Shown here: piece by piece, positions 1-7,138 of the stretch | Numbering within the stretch: position 1 is the stretch's first letter | Layout: each line of letters begins with the position of its first letter | NCBI GenBank assembly: GCA_017471465.1 | Contig: JAFUTI010000040.1 | Coordinates: 1-54,162, forward strand | Origin: Prevotella sp. | GTDB taxonomy: Bacteria > Bacteroidota > Bacteroidia > Bacteroidales > Bacteroidaceae | Reading direction: 5' to 3' | Length of the DNA: 54,162 nucleotides | Notes under the pieces: generated by a model | The model's database searches: none | What the model was told of the DNA's origin: nothing | The model's input: only the letters and a program-made list of their open reading frames with translations | Made by a program: the position numbers and the translations under genes

Positions 1-1
1 C

Positions 2-148
2 TTCACATGGCGTAAGATAAGCAATCGCCCAGCATTAGTCCTCACTGTAGGCGACACCAGTATAGGATTGGTATTTGTAAGAGGTGGCGACTACTCGATG
101 ACCATCAATCGCGACGGTACGGAGTTGAAGACATCGGGAACAACATAG
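2..148 (+). CDS. C-terminal fragment of an unrecognised protein
   Basis: An open frame runs in from the left window edge and stops at TAG 146-148, giving 48 residues with an alternating hydrophobic/polar pattern that suggests beta strands (for example LVLTVGDTSIGLVFV). The gene's start lies outside the window, so the family cannot be identified. Codon use is compatible with a real gene end, and the AT-rich repeat stretch begins soon after the stop. Confidence 0.45.
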   Translation, partial: FTWRKISNRPALVLTVGDTSIGLVFVRGGDYSMTINRDGTELKTSGTT

Positions 149-504
149 AGTTAAGTGGGGCTCTCGGCTAATTCAAAGTATGGTTGGTAATAGGGGTTGA
201 AAAAGCGGGGGCATATGAAACCCGCGACTTCGGCTAACTATCTATCTTTAGGAGCCAGAGAAGAATCGTTTCTGCTGGTTCCTTTTGCCTGTCCAGTCCA
301 ATCATAATCATAAAAGCATTTCCAAGTGTGCGTATTAAACCTGCATTTTATTTGGCCATATCAAATATAATGGATAGCGGGTCTTACACGGGAAACGGGT
401 TTGTATTTTTTATTCCACATTTTTTTGATTTTAACCTACACACCTACACTTTTTGGTGTAACCATTTGATTATTTGTGTGTTAATTAGTGTATGTTGCTA
501 AAAT

Positions 505-700
505 GAACCTACACCAACCTACACCAACCTACACCAACCTAAATCACCGAAAAATTTTCATAAACAGCCGTGAGATTTTTACGAATAGCCGTGAGATTTT
601 TACGAATAGCCGTGAAATTTTTACGAACAGCCGTGAGATTTTTACGAATAGCCGTGAGATTTTTACGAATAGCCGTGAGATTTTTATTTAGTGTAGGTTC
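505..700. repeat. Repeat element bounded by inverted GAACCTACAC arms
   Basis: GAACCTACAC at 505-514 is the exact reverse complement of GTGTAGGTTC at 691-700. Inside the left arm ACCTACACCA is repeated about three times in tandem, and between the arms lies the array of six 21-bp units. A related element sits at 47845-48021: it starts with the same AAAATGAACC, carries GAACCCTCACC inverted arms and has two units of the same 21-bp family. The two loci therefore share a design. Confidence 0.75.
560..685. repeat. Six tandem 21-bp units, consensus ACGAATAGCCGTGAGATTTTT
   Basis: Six units start at 560, 581, 602, 623, 644 and 665. They differ at only a few positions (first unit ATAAACAG, third GTGAAATT, fourth GAACAG). 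Because 21 is a multiple of three, one plus-strand frame from ATG 503 to TAG 691 stays open and would encode heptads of the type FTNSREI. The minus strand is open as well, so openness alone does not prove coding. There are no unique spacers, so this is not a CRISPR array. Confidence 0.85.
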
Positions 701-846
701 ACTCTTCAAAGTGTAGGCTACATACACTGTCTAACCTGTTAAACTACAGGCGTTTATCTGTAAAAGTGTAGGTATGTAGGTTATTTTTAAACATTTTTCT
801 GTGTGATAAAAAATCGTTTAATCTGTCATTGAACCATGAAGTCGTT

Positions 847-1008
847 ATGGCTTCCTCCGACAAAACAACTAACAACTTCATTACAAAAATGAAGAAGGAA
901 GGGCGTCTTGTCAAGATTGCCACGAAGATTTACACTACGAATCTCAACGACACTCCGGAGAGGCGACACCCGGCGCGCCGGGTGTCACCACCTGTTCGAT
1001 TTACCTAA
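847..1008 (+). pseudogene. Truncated N-terminus resembling AbiEi/Fic-associated domain
   Basis: The frame from ATG 847 gives 53 residues containing MKKEGRLVKIATKIYTTNL. This resembles the N-terminal winged-helix segment of AbiEi-type antitoxins and of Bacteroidota Fic proteins that carry the same domain (recalled from the family, not searched). After about 37 residues the similarity stops at DTPE and the frame runs into an arginine/proline-rich tail encoded by the palindrome at 965-986, then stops. Full members are several times longer, so this looks like a decayed remnant of a toxin-antitoxin or defence gene. Confidence 0.5.
965..986. repeat. Perfect 22-bp GC-rich palindrome
   Basis: GACACCCGGC, then GC, then GCCGGGTGTC: the 22 bases are their own reverse complement. 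The palindrome falls exactly where the gene remnant at 847 loses similarity. No T-run follows, so it is not a standard intrinsic terminator. It could be a deletion or insertion scar, a REP-like unit or a protein-binding site. Confidence 0.8.
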
Positions 1009-1015
1009 AATCACA

Positions 1016-1396
1016 CTATTTCGAGGAGCTCACAATCTCGCGACCGAAGGGCGTGAGGGCGATGGCGGCGAGCTTTAAGTGCTGCTTGCCGAAGGGGATG
1101 CCGATGATGGTGATGAAGAAGACGATGCCGATGATGACGTGCTCAAGGGCGAGCCAGATGCCTCCGATGAGAATCCACAGTACGTTCATGCCGGTGCTCA
1201 GACAGCCTGCCGACTGCTGCTTGTAGCGTACCTCACGGCCGAAGGGCCACAGGGCGAGGCCTGCCACCTTGAAGATTTGCAGTCCGAAGGGGATGCCGAT
1301 GATGGTGCAACACAGGATGATGCCTGAAAAGACATAGCCCATCGCGAGGAAGAGTCCTCCGAAGATAATCCAAATGATGTTTCCTAATGTTTTCAT
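1016..1396 (-). CDS. YccF-family (DUF307) inner-membrane protein
   Basis: The 126-residue protein is two tandem copies of the YccF repeat, each a hydrophobic pair of helices ending in IIGIPFG and then PFGRE (near residues 31-54 and 96-121). These are the hallmarks of the YccF domain, a small inner-membrane family of uncertain function. Length fits the family. It lies 25 bases downstream of the nucleoside kinase stop on the same strand, so the two are probably co-transcribed from the promoter at 3114-3121. The family call is firm; the role is not known. Confidence 0.88.
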   Translation of the reverse strand: MKTLGNIIWIIFGGLFLAMGYVFSGIILCCTIIGIPFGLQIFKVAGLALWPFGREVRYKQQSAGCLSTGMNVLWILIGGIWLALEHVIIGIVFFITIIGIPFGKQHLKLAAIALTPFGREIVSSSK

Positions 1397-1421
1397 AATG
1401 ATGTTGTTATTATAAGGTTTG

Positions 1422-3080
1422 TCAATAGTCGAACGACGAGCCGCCGAGGAACTCGCGCAGGAGCGATGTCGGCGGTATCTGCGTCTCGGGGATGGGCTTG
1501 ATGTAGCGCAGGAACTTCAGCAGACGGTAGGCCTCGGCATACTCGGGCACGTTCTCGGGCACCTGCTCCAGCAGCGGCTCTGCCTGACGCTTGATGACGG
1601 CCAGCTCGAAGAGCATGGCGGTGTTGAACATCTGGTCGGCATTCTCCTGGAAGGGGAAGATCCAGCGGTTCTCGCCGGCACGCACCGACGGCCAGCGGCG
1701 GATGGTCTCCTGGGCCGTGACGCCGCGGTACTTATGGTCGCGGATGATGCGGCGCAGCAGGCGGTTGTCAGTGGTGGGTATGTAGTTGTGCTTGTCGAGG
1801 AGAAGTGTGGTGAGCGCTGAGGCATAGACGCGGAACACCTGATGCGGTGGCACCTGCGACATCAGCTCGGGGTTCAGGGCATGGATGCCTTCGACGACGA
1901 GCACCTCGTCGTCGTGCAGTCGCAGCCGGTGACCACTCCACTCACTGCGCCCCTGCTGGAAGTTGTAGCGCGGCAGTTCCACCTCGTCGCCGCGCAGCAG
2001 GGCGTTCATCTGCTCGTTCAGCAGGTCGAGGTTCAGGGCGTGCAGGTGTTCGAAGTCGTAGTCGCCCTTCTCGTCGCGCGGCGTCTTCTCGCGGTCGACG
2101 AAGTAGTCGTCGAGCGAGATGCCCACAGGCTTGATGCCGTTGACGGCGAGCTGCACTGAGAGGCGCTTGCAGGTGGTGGTCTTGCCGGAGCTGCTGGGTC
2201 CGGCGATGAGCACGAGCTTGATGTCGCGGCGACGGGCGATGTCGTCGGCAATCATCGAGATCTTCTTCTCCTGCAGAGCCTCGGAGACTTGTATCAGCCG
2301 CGACGAGTAGCCGGCATCGATGGCCTCGTTCAGGTCGCCGATGGTGCGCAGACCGATGATGTCCTGCCAGCGGTGGTGCTCCTTGAAGATGCCGAACATC
2401 TTGTCCTGATGTACCATCTCGCCGAGCTCCGTGGGGTGTTCTGCCGAGGGTATGCGCAGCAGCAGGCCGTCGTAGTACTTCTCCAGTCCGAAGAGGTAGA
2501 GCTGTGAGGTGTTGGTCAGCAGCGCGCCGTAGTAATAGTCAATGTAGCCGTCAATCTCGTAGTAGGTGGTGTAGAGCCGTCCGCTGCTCTTGAGCAGCTT
2601 CACCTTCGAGAAGGTGTGCAGGTCGGTGAACAGGCGGATGGCCTCGTCGGTGGTGGTCTCGTGGCGGTGGATGGGCAGTGCCGCGTCGATAATCTCCTGC
2701 ATGCGACGGCGGATGGTGCCAGCATCGTCAGGCGTCACGGCGTGCCCGATGTCGAGGTCGACGTAGTAGCCGTTGGACACGGGGATGTCTATCGACACCT
2801 TGCACTTGTCGTACAGGTCGTGGACGGCCTTGCAGAGGACGAAGAAGAGCGAGCGGGTGTAGGCCCTCAGACCGCTTGGCGAGGTGATGTCGAGAAACTC
2901 CACCGTCTTATGCTTGTAGAGTCGGAAGTGCATACCCTCCACCTTGTTGTTCACGTGAGCCAGCACCGGTCCGTAGGCCATCTGCAGACCCGTCTGGCGG
3001 TAGACGTCGTCGAGGGTGGCGCCCATGGGTACGCTCACCGTCTGCCCGTTGTTAAGGCAGTTCACCTGTATCATTTCCAT
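1422..3080 (-). CDS. Uridine kinase-like nucleoside kinase with N-terminal TGS-like domain
   Basis: About 552 residues. The N-terminal part resembles the TGS/threonyl-tRNA-synthetase-type region of Bacteroidota uridine kinase family proteins. The C-terminal half is a P-loop kinase with Walker A GPSSSGKTTTCKRL and the substrate-side segment ISLDDYFVDRE. It probably phosphorylates a nucleoside, likely uridine, in the cytoplasm. The open frame extends upstream to 3134, but that extension overlaps the -7 box TATCTTTG (3114-3121, minus strand), so translation must start downstream. ATG 3080 or ATG 3074 are the candidates. yccF follows 25 bases after its stop. Confidence 0.88.
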   Translation of the reverse strand: MEMIQVNCLNNGQTVSVPMGATLDDVYRQTGLQMAYGPVLAHVNNKVEGMHFRLYKHKTVEFLDITSPSGLRAYTRSLFFVLCKAVHDLYDKCKVSIDIPVSNGYYVDLDIGHAVTPDDAGTIRRRMQEIIDAALPIHRHETTTDEAIRLFTDLHTFSKVKLLKSSGRLYTTYYEIDGYIDYYYGALLTNTSQLYLFGLEKYYDGLLLRIPSAEHPTELGEMVHQDKMFGIFKEHHRWQDIIGLRTIGDLNEAIDAGYSSRLIQVSEALQEKKISMIADDIARRRDIKLVLIAGPSSSGKTTTCKRLSVQLAVNGIKPVGISLDDYFVDREKTPRDEKGDYDFEHLHALNLDLLNEQMNALLRGDEVELPRYNFQQGRSEWSGHRLRLHDDEVLVVEGIHALNPELMSQVPPHQVFRVYASALTTLLLDKHNYIPTTDNRLLRRIIRDHKYRGVTAQETIRRWPSVRAGENRWIFPFQENADQMFNTAMLFELAVIKRQAEPLLEQVPENVPEYAEAYRLLKFLRYIKPIPETQIPPTSLLREFLGGSSFDY

Positions 3081-3113
3081 ATTCTGAGCCACGTTAGGTA
3101 ATATTTTTTGCTG

Positions 3114-3166
3114 CAAAGATACAAAATAATTCATAATTCATAATTCATAATTATTTCGTATCTTTG
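3114..3166. promoter_or_regulatory. Back-to-back divergent promoters with TTCATAA repeats between them
   Basis: TATCTTTG occurs on the minus strand (complement of 3114-3121, for the nucleoside kinase) and on the plus strand (3159-3166, for the Na/Pi transporter). The 37 bases between the boxes are mostly tandem TTCATAA repeats. There is no TTTG -33 element at usual spacing for either promoter; the repeat sits where it would be. The same arrangement recurs at 5464-5524 and 45275-45334. Confidence 0.7.
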
Positions 3167-3193
3167 TGGCCGAAACAATAAAAAACTAATCCC

Positions 3194-4933
3194 ATGTCCA
3201 TCTGGATTATCTTCAAACTGCTCGGCTCGCTGGCTCTTCTCATGTTTGGTATGAAGACCATGAGTGAAGCCCTGCAGAAAATGGCAGGACCGCAGTTGCG
3301 ACACGTCCTGGGAGCCATGACCACCAATCGCTTTACGGGTATGCTGACGGGTATGCTGGTGACAGCCTCCGTACAGTCGTCAACGGCTACGACGGTGATG
3401 ACCGTCTCGTTTGTCAATGCCGGTCTGCTCACGCTGGCACAGGCCATCTCGGTCATCATGGGTGCCAACATCGGCACGACGCTGACGGCATGGATCATGT
3501 CGGCAGGCATGTCGTTCGACATCACGGCAGCCGTCTACCCGGCGTTCTTCCTCGGCATCATCCTCATCTACCAGAAGCGCTACCGCTACATCGGCGACTT
3601 CCTCTTCGGCCTGAGCTTCCTGCTGCTGGGATTGGGGACGCTGCGTGCTACCGGCACGGAGATGAACCTCGGCGAGAACCAGGCGCTGCTCGACTTCTTC
3701 GCATCCTTCGACCCCACGTCGTTTGTCACGACAATTGTCTTCCTGCTCCTCGGCGGCATCCTGACGTTCTGCGTACAGTCGTCGGCAGCGGTGATGGCCA
3801 TCACGATGATACTCTGTTCGAGCGGTGCACTGCCCATCTATCAGGGTATTGCACTGGTCATGGGCGAGAACATCGGCACCACCGTGACGTCGAACCTCGC
3901 TGCCATGTCGGCTAATGCGCAGGCCCGCCGCGCCGCACTGGCCCACATGTTCTTCAACGTCTTCGGCGTCGTCTGGATACTGTTCGTCTTCCGGCCATTC
4001 ATCGATATGGTCTGCGGCTGGGTGGGCTACGACGTGACGATGACAAAGGAGACGGCAGGTGCTGCTGCCTTCTTGGCTAACTCGGCGAAGCTGAGCTTTG
4101 TGCTGGCAGCCTTCCACACGACGTTCAACGTGGCCAATACGATGATTCTCATCTGGTTTATTCCGCAGATAGAGCGTTTCGTCTGCTGGGTCATCAAGCC
4201 CAAGCGCATGGACGAGGAGGAAGACTTCCGTCTGCACTTCATCACCGCCGGCTTCATGAAGACGCCGGAGCTCTCGGTGCTCGAAGCCCAGAAGGAGATA
4301 CAGTCGTTCTCGGAGCGTATGCAGCGCATGTTCGGCATGGTGCGCGAGCTGCTCTCGCTCTCGTCGAGCGCCCTGGCCATGCAGGCTGAGTCCAAGACGG
4401 GCGACTTCAACAAGCTCTACACACGTATCGAGAAGTACGAGGGCATCTCCGACAATATGGAGCTGGAGATAGCCAAGTATCTTGACTCTGTCAGCGACGC
4501 CCACCTCTCTGACGACACGAAGGCCAAGATCCGCGCCATGCTTCGCGAGATCAGCGAGCTGGAGAGTATCGGCGACGCCTGCTACAACATGGCACGCACC
4601 ATCCACCGCAAGTACAACGGCAAGCAGGACCACTTCACCGAGCGGCAGTACGACCACCTCCACCAGATGATGGGTCTCACCGACCAGTCGCTGACTGAGA
4701 TGAACAAGCTGATGGGCGGCCGCAAGGAAGCCTACGACGTGAACCGCACGTTCAACATCGAGAGCGAGATCAACAACTACCGCAACCAGCTGAAGTCGCA
4801 GAACATTGCCGACATCAACAACCACGAGTACACCTACGCCGTAGGCACCATCTACATGGACCTCATCAACGAGTGTGAGAAGCTGGGCGACTACGTGGTG
4901 AACGTCGTCGAGGCGCGCATGGGAATCAGGTAG
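3194..4933 (+). CDS. Na/Pi cotransporter family protein with PhoU-like C-terminal domain
   Basis: 579 residues. The N-terminal half is a membrane domain with two inverted repeats bearing the family signature QSS (QSSTATT near residue 60 and QSSAAVMA near 197) and the paired motifs GANIGTT and GENIGTT. From about residue 350 it is soluble and helical, resembling PhoU. This is the architecture of bacterial NptA/YjbB-type sodium/phosphate transporters, which move phosphate across the inner membrane, in or out depending on the protein. Its own promoter box is at 3159-3166. The stop codon merges with an 8-bp tandem repeat. Confidence 0.92.
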   Translation: MSIWIIFKLLGSLALLMFGMKTMSEALQKMAGPQLRHVLGAMTTNRFTGMLTGMLVTASVQSSTATTVMTVSFVNAGLLTLAQAISVIMGANIGTTLTAWIMSAGMSFDITAAVYPAFFLGIILIYQKRYRYIGDFLFGLSFLLLGLGTLRATGTEMNLGENQALLDFFASFDPTSFVTTIVFLLLGGILTFCVQSSAAVMAITMILCSSGALPIYQGIALVMGENIGTTVTSNLAAMSANAQARRAALAHMFFNVFGVVWILFVFRPFIDMVCGWVGYDVTMTKETAGAAAFLANSAKLSFVLAAFHTTFNVANTMILIWFIPQIERFVCWVIKPKRMDEEEDFRLHFITAGFMKTPELSVLEAQKEIQSFSERMQRMFGMVRELLSLSSSALAMQAESKTGDFNKLYTRIEKYEGISDNMELEIAKYLDSVSDAHLSDDTKAKIRAMLREISELESIGDACYNMARTIHRKYNGKQDHFTERQYDHLHQMMGLTDQSLTEMNKLMGGRKEAYDVNRTFNIESEINNYRNQLKSQNIADINNHEYTYAVGTIYMDLINECEKLGDYVVNVVEARMGIR

Positions 4934-4956
4934 TTTAGGAGTTTAGGAGTTTAGGA
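4933..4956. repeat. Three tandem copies of GTTTAGGA at a convergent gene junction
   Basis: The 8-mer is repeated exactly three times. The first base is the last base of the transporter stop codon, and the TAA stop of nrdG (complement of 4951-4953) lies inside the third copy. The repeat thus forms the ends of two convergent genes. It belongs with the other short tandem repeats at gene boundaries in this window. Confidence 0.85.
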
Positions 4957-5454
4957 TATGTCAGGCTTCCACAGTACGGTCTCACCGCTGTACAGGGAAG
5001 CCTGGACGTCAATCAGACGCTGGTTGGAGGAGCCGCGGAAGAGCAGGTCGGGGTCGTGGAGCGACTCCACGAAAGGTCCGTCGACCAGCACGTCGACCTC
5101 GGCCAGCAGTTCGCGCTGATCTTGCTGTATCAGGCTCTCAAACGTAAAGCCCGTGTAGCACCACACGTCTTTCTGCGTCCGACGGTGTATCTGCCGCGCC
5201 AGTTCGGCAAAGCGTGCCGCCTGGTACATCGGGTCGCCCCCCGAGAAGGTGACGCCCCGCGTGTAGGGGTCGGCCATGATGATGCGCATAATCTCCTCTA
5301 CGGTCATCTCCCGTCCCTGGTTGAAATCCCACGACTGCGGGTTGTGGCATCCCTTGCACTGATGACGGCAGCCGGCACAGTAGATGGACGTCCGGAACCC
5401 CGGCCCGTCGACCATCGTGTCCTCAACAATATCCAGTATGCGCAGTCTCATCAT
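4951..5454 (-). CDS. nrdG: Anaerobic ribonucleoside-triphosphate reductase activating protein
   Basis: About 167 residues. A radical-SAM enzyme that installs the glycyl radical on the class III ribonucleotide reductase NrdD. The cluster-binding motif Cx3Cx2C is seen as CRHQCKGC, preceded by DGPGFRTSIY and followed by TFSGGDP, all typical of NrdG. An apparent TTG start at 5466 lies inside the -7 box TATCTTTG (complement of 5464-5471), so the real start is ATG 5454 or 5451, leaving a leader of only about nine bases after the box. In many Bacteroidota nrdG is next to nrdD; here nrdD is 27 kb away at 32334-34571. Confidence 0.93.
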   Translation of the reverse strand: MMRLRILDIVEDTMVDGPGFRTSIYCAGCRHQCKGCHNPQSWDFNQGREMTVEEIMRIIMADPYTRGVTFSGGDPMYQAARFAELARQIHRRTQKDVWCYTGFTFESLIQQDQRELLAEVDVLVDGPFVESLHDPDLLFRGSSNQRLIDVQASLYSGETVLWKPDIS

Positions 5455-5463
5455 TTCAAGGTG

Positions 5464-5524
5464 CAAAGATACGAAAATAATTATGAATTATGGATTATGA
5501 ATTATGAATTATTTTGTATCTTTG
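5464..5524. promoter_or_regulatory. Divergent promoters nrdG / fructan regulator 1 with TTATGAA repeats
   Basis: Minus-strand TATCTTTG (complement of 5464-5471) serves nrdG; plus-strand TATCTTTG (5517-5524) serves the regulator. The 45 bases between are repeats of TTATGAA, one copy varied to TTATGGA. This matches the other divergent promoters at 3114-3166 and 45275-45334 in layout and spacing. Confidence 0.7.
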
Positions 5525-5550
5525 CAGCACGAAACGAAAAACTTAAACAG

Positions 5551-7107
5551 ATGAAGAAGCTATTCGCATACCTTATTATATTAGTGACGGCCTTGACTTC
5601 ATGCTCCACAAACGCGAAGAAGTACAGGATTGGCGTGTCGCAGTGCTCGGCCGACATCTGGCGTGAGAAGCAGAACGCTGAACTGCGGATGGGTGCCTAT
5701 CTGCAAGGTAACGTCGAACTGCGGTTTGCTGCTGCCTACGACAGCGACGAACGGCAGGTGCAGCAGATTGACAGTCTGGTGGCGACAGGCATCGACCTGC
5801 TGATTGTGGCGCCCAACCAGGTGGCTACCATCTCGCCCGCCATCGACCGCGCCTACGACAAGGGCATCCCCGTCATCGTGTTCGAACGGAAGACCAACTC
5901 AGAGAAATACACCGCCTTTATCAGTGCCGACAACTACGAGATGGGCCGCGTGATGGGCGAATACATCGCTACGCAGTTGCACGGGCAGGGACGCGTGATG
6001 GAGATCATGGGTCTGAAAGGCTCGTCGCCAGCCATAGAGCGGCATAACGGTTTTGCCGACGCCCTGAAGAGCTATCCTGACATCAATATCGTAGCCACCC
6101 TGCAAGGCGACTGGACGGAGGAGAGTGCCGTCAAGGCTGTCAACGGCTATAAAGGCGACCTGTCGGACCTTGACTTCGTCTTCGGCCAGAACGACCGTAT
6201 GGCGATAGGTGCCCGCCAGGCACTAAAATCAGCATCCACCAGATTCTGCGGCATCGACGGTCTGCCTGGTGAGAACGGAGGCATACAGCTGGTACGCGAC
6301 TCCATTCTCGATGCTTCCTACATCTATCCTACCCACGGCGACCAGCTGATTCAGTTGGCTATCGACATCCTGGATGGCAAGCCATACGAGAAAGAGACGC
6401 TTATGATGTCGGCACTGGTAACCCCTGGCAATGCCCGCGTGCTACTGATGCAGAACGAAGAAATCATGCGTCAGTCGGGCTATCTCGACCAGCTGCACCA
6501 GAAGGCCGACGGCTATCTCCATGAACTCGACACCCAGCGCATCGTCAACTGGATGGCCGTCGGCGTCATAGCCCTGCTGCTGCTGACCCTTGTGCTGCTC
6601 TACCTCTACCACCTCCGCAAGATTGCTCTTCAGCATGAGCGTGTCGTCAACACCTTGTGGAACATGAAGCCGGAAGACCTGCCGGCGCCGACGGAGAACA
6701 CGAACCCTGCAAAGGATGCTGAGCCAGCAGTGGACAGTGACACTACAAAAACCTTAGCGACACCTGATGAGGATGAAGACGAACCCGCCGCCGTCTCGCT
6801 GTTTATCACCCGCTTCAAGGAGGTCGTCGAGGCACGACTCGACGACAGCGACGTCAGCGTAGAGGACCTGGCCGCCGACATGAATCTCAGCCGTGTGCAG
6901 CTCTACCGCAAGGTGAAGTCCATCACGGGCTCATCGCCTGTCGAGCTGCTGCGCAACACCCGCCTGAAGAAAGCCTACCAGCTGCTGCTGACAACCGACA
7001 AGAGTGTCAGCGAGGTGGCTTACACCGTCGGTTTCACCGCTCCCAGCTATTTCACCAAGTGCTTCAAGAATGAGTATGGCATGGTGCCGGGCGAGGTCAA
7101 GAAATAA
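5551..7107 (+). CDS. Transmembrane one-component regulator: periplasmic sugar-binding domain, TM helix, AraC HTH
   Basis: 518 residues. A lipoprotein-type signal ends LTSC (Cys18). Residues ~25-325 are a LacI/ribose-binding type periplasmic domain (RIGVSQCS, LLIVAPN, GIDGLPGENGG), closest in memory to the fructose sensor of the Bacteroides hybrid two-component protein BT1754. One membrane helix lies at about 334-354, then a ~60-residue acidic/proline-rich linker, then an AraC helix-turn-helix from about 420 (SRVQLYRKVKSITG, VGFTAPSYFTKCFK). Hybrid sensors normally have histidine kinase, ATPase and receiver domains in between; none is present. It precedes susC/susD module 1 and probably activates it in response to fructose or a fructo-oligosaccharide. 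The start was set at ATG 5551 because longer frames overlap the promoter. Confidence 0.88.
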   Translation: MKKLFAYLIILVTALTSCSTNAKKYRIGVSQCSADIWREKQNAELRMGAYLQGNVELRFAAAYDSDERQVQQIDSLVATGIDLLIVAPNQVATISPAIDRAYDKGIPVIVFERKTNSEKYTAFISADNYEMGRVMGEYIATQLHGQGRVMEIMGLKGSSPAIERHNGFADALKSYPDINIVATLQGDWTEESAVKAVNGYKGDLSDLDFVFGQNDRMAIGARQALKSASTRFCGIDGLPGENGGIQLVRDSILDASYIYPTHGDQLIQLAIDILDGKPYEKETLMMSALVTPGNARVLLMQNEEIMRQSGYLDQLHQKADGYLHELDTQRIVNWMAVGVIALLLLTLVLLYLYHLRKIALQHERVVNTLWNMKPEDLPAPTENTNPAKDAEPAVDSDTTKTLATPDEDEDEPAAVSLFITRFKEVVEARLDDSDVSVEDLAADMNLSRVQLYRKVKSITGSSPVELLRNTRLKKAYQLLLTTDKSVSEVAYTVGFTAPSYFTKCFKNEYGMVPGEVKK

Positions 7108-7138
7108 CTGACACGACATATTTCCCGCTAAGAAATTT

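Larger units (their letters stand above)
149..846. other. AT-rich intergenic stretch with a repeat element, no clear gene
   Basis: About 700 bases without a convincing gene. Base composition is visibly more AT-rich than the GC-richer genes to the right. It holds many copies of an 8-mer, ACCTACAC or its complement GTGTAGGT, near 434-450, 507-537, 691-698, 711-718 and 767-774, and a central array of 21-bp units at 560-685. No tRNA, transposase or CRISPR spacers were seen. It may be an accessory or decayed insertion region, since a truncated gene remnant follows immediately. Confidence 0.6.

Noticed and set aside
560-685. CRISPR array
   Set aside because: The 21-bp units are directly adjacent with no unique spacers, and no cas genes are present.
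965-986. Intrinsic terminator at the palindrome
   Set aside because: No T-run on either side and no loop; a continuous palindrome is not a normal terminator shape.
3081-3134. N-terminal extension of the nucleoside kinase to 3134
   Set aside because: The first codons coincide with the -7 box TATCTTTG, so they cannot be in the mRNA from that promoter.
3380-4825. Long antisense open frame (481 codons) opposite the Na/Pi transporter
   Set aside because: It is the reverse-strand shadow of a GC-rich, well-recognised gene; its translation is low-complexity His/Val/Arg-rich and has no family features.
5056-5550. N-terminal extension of fructan regulator 1
   Set aside because: The extension crosses nrdG antisense and the divergent promoter; ATG 5551 with a lipoprotein signal is the natural start.
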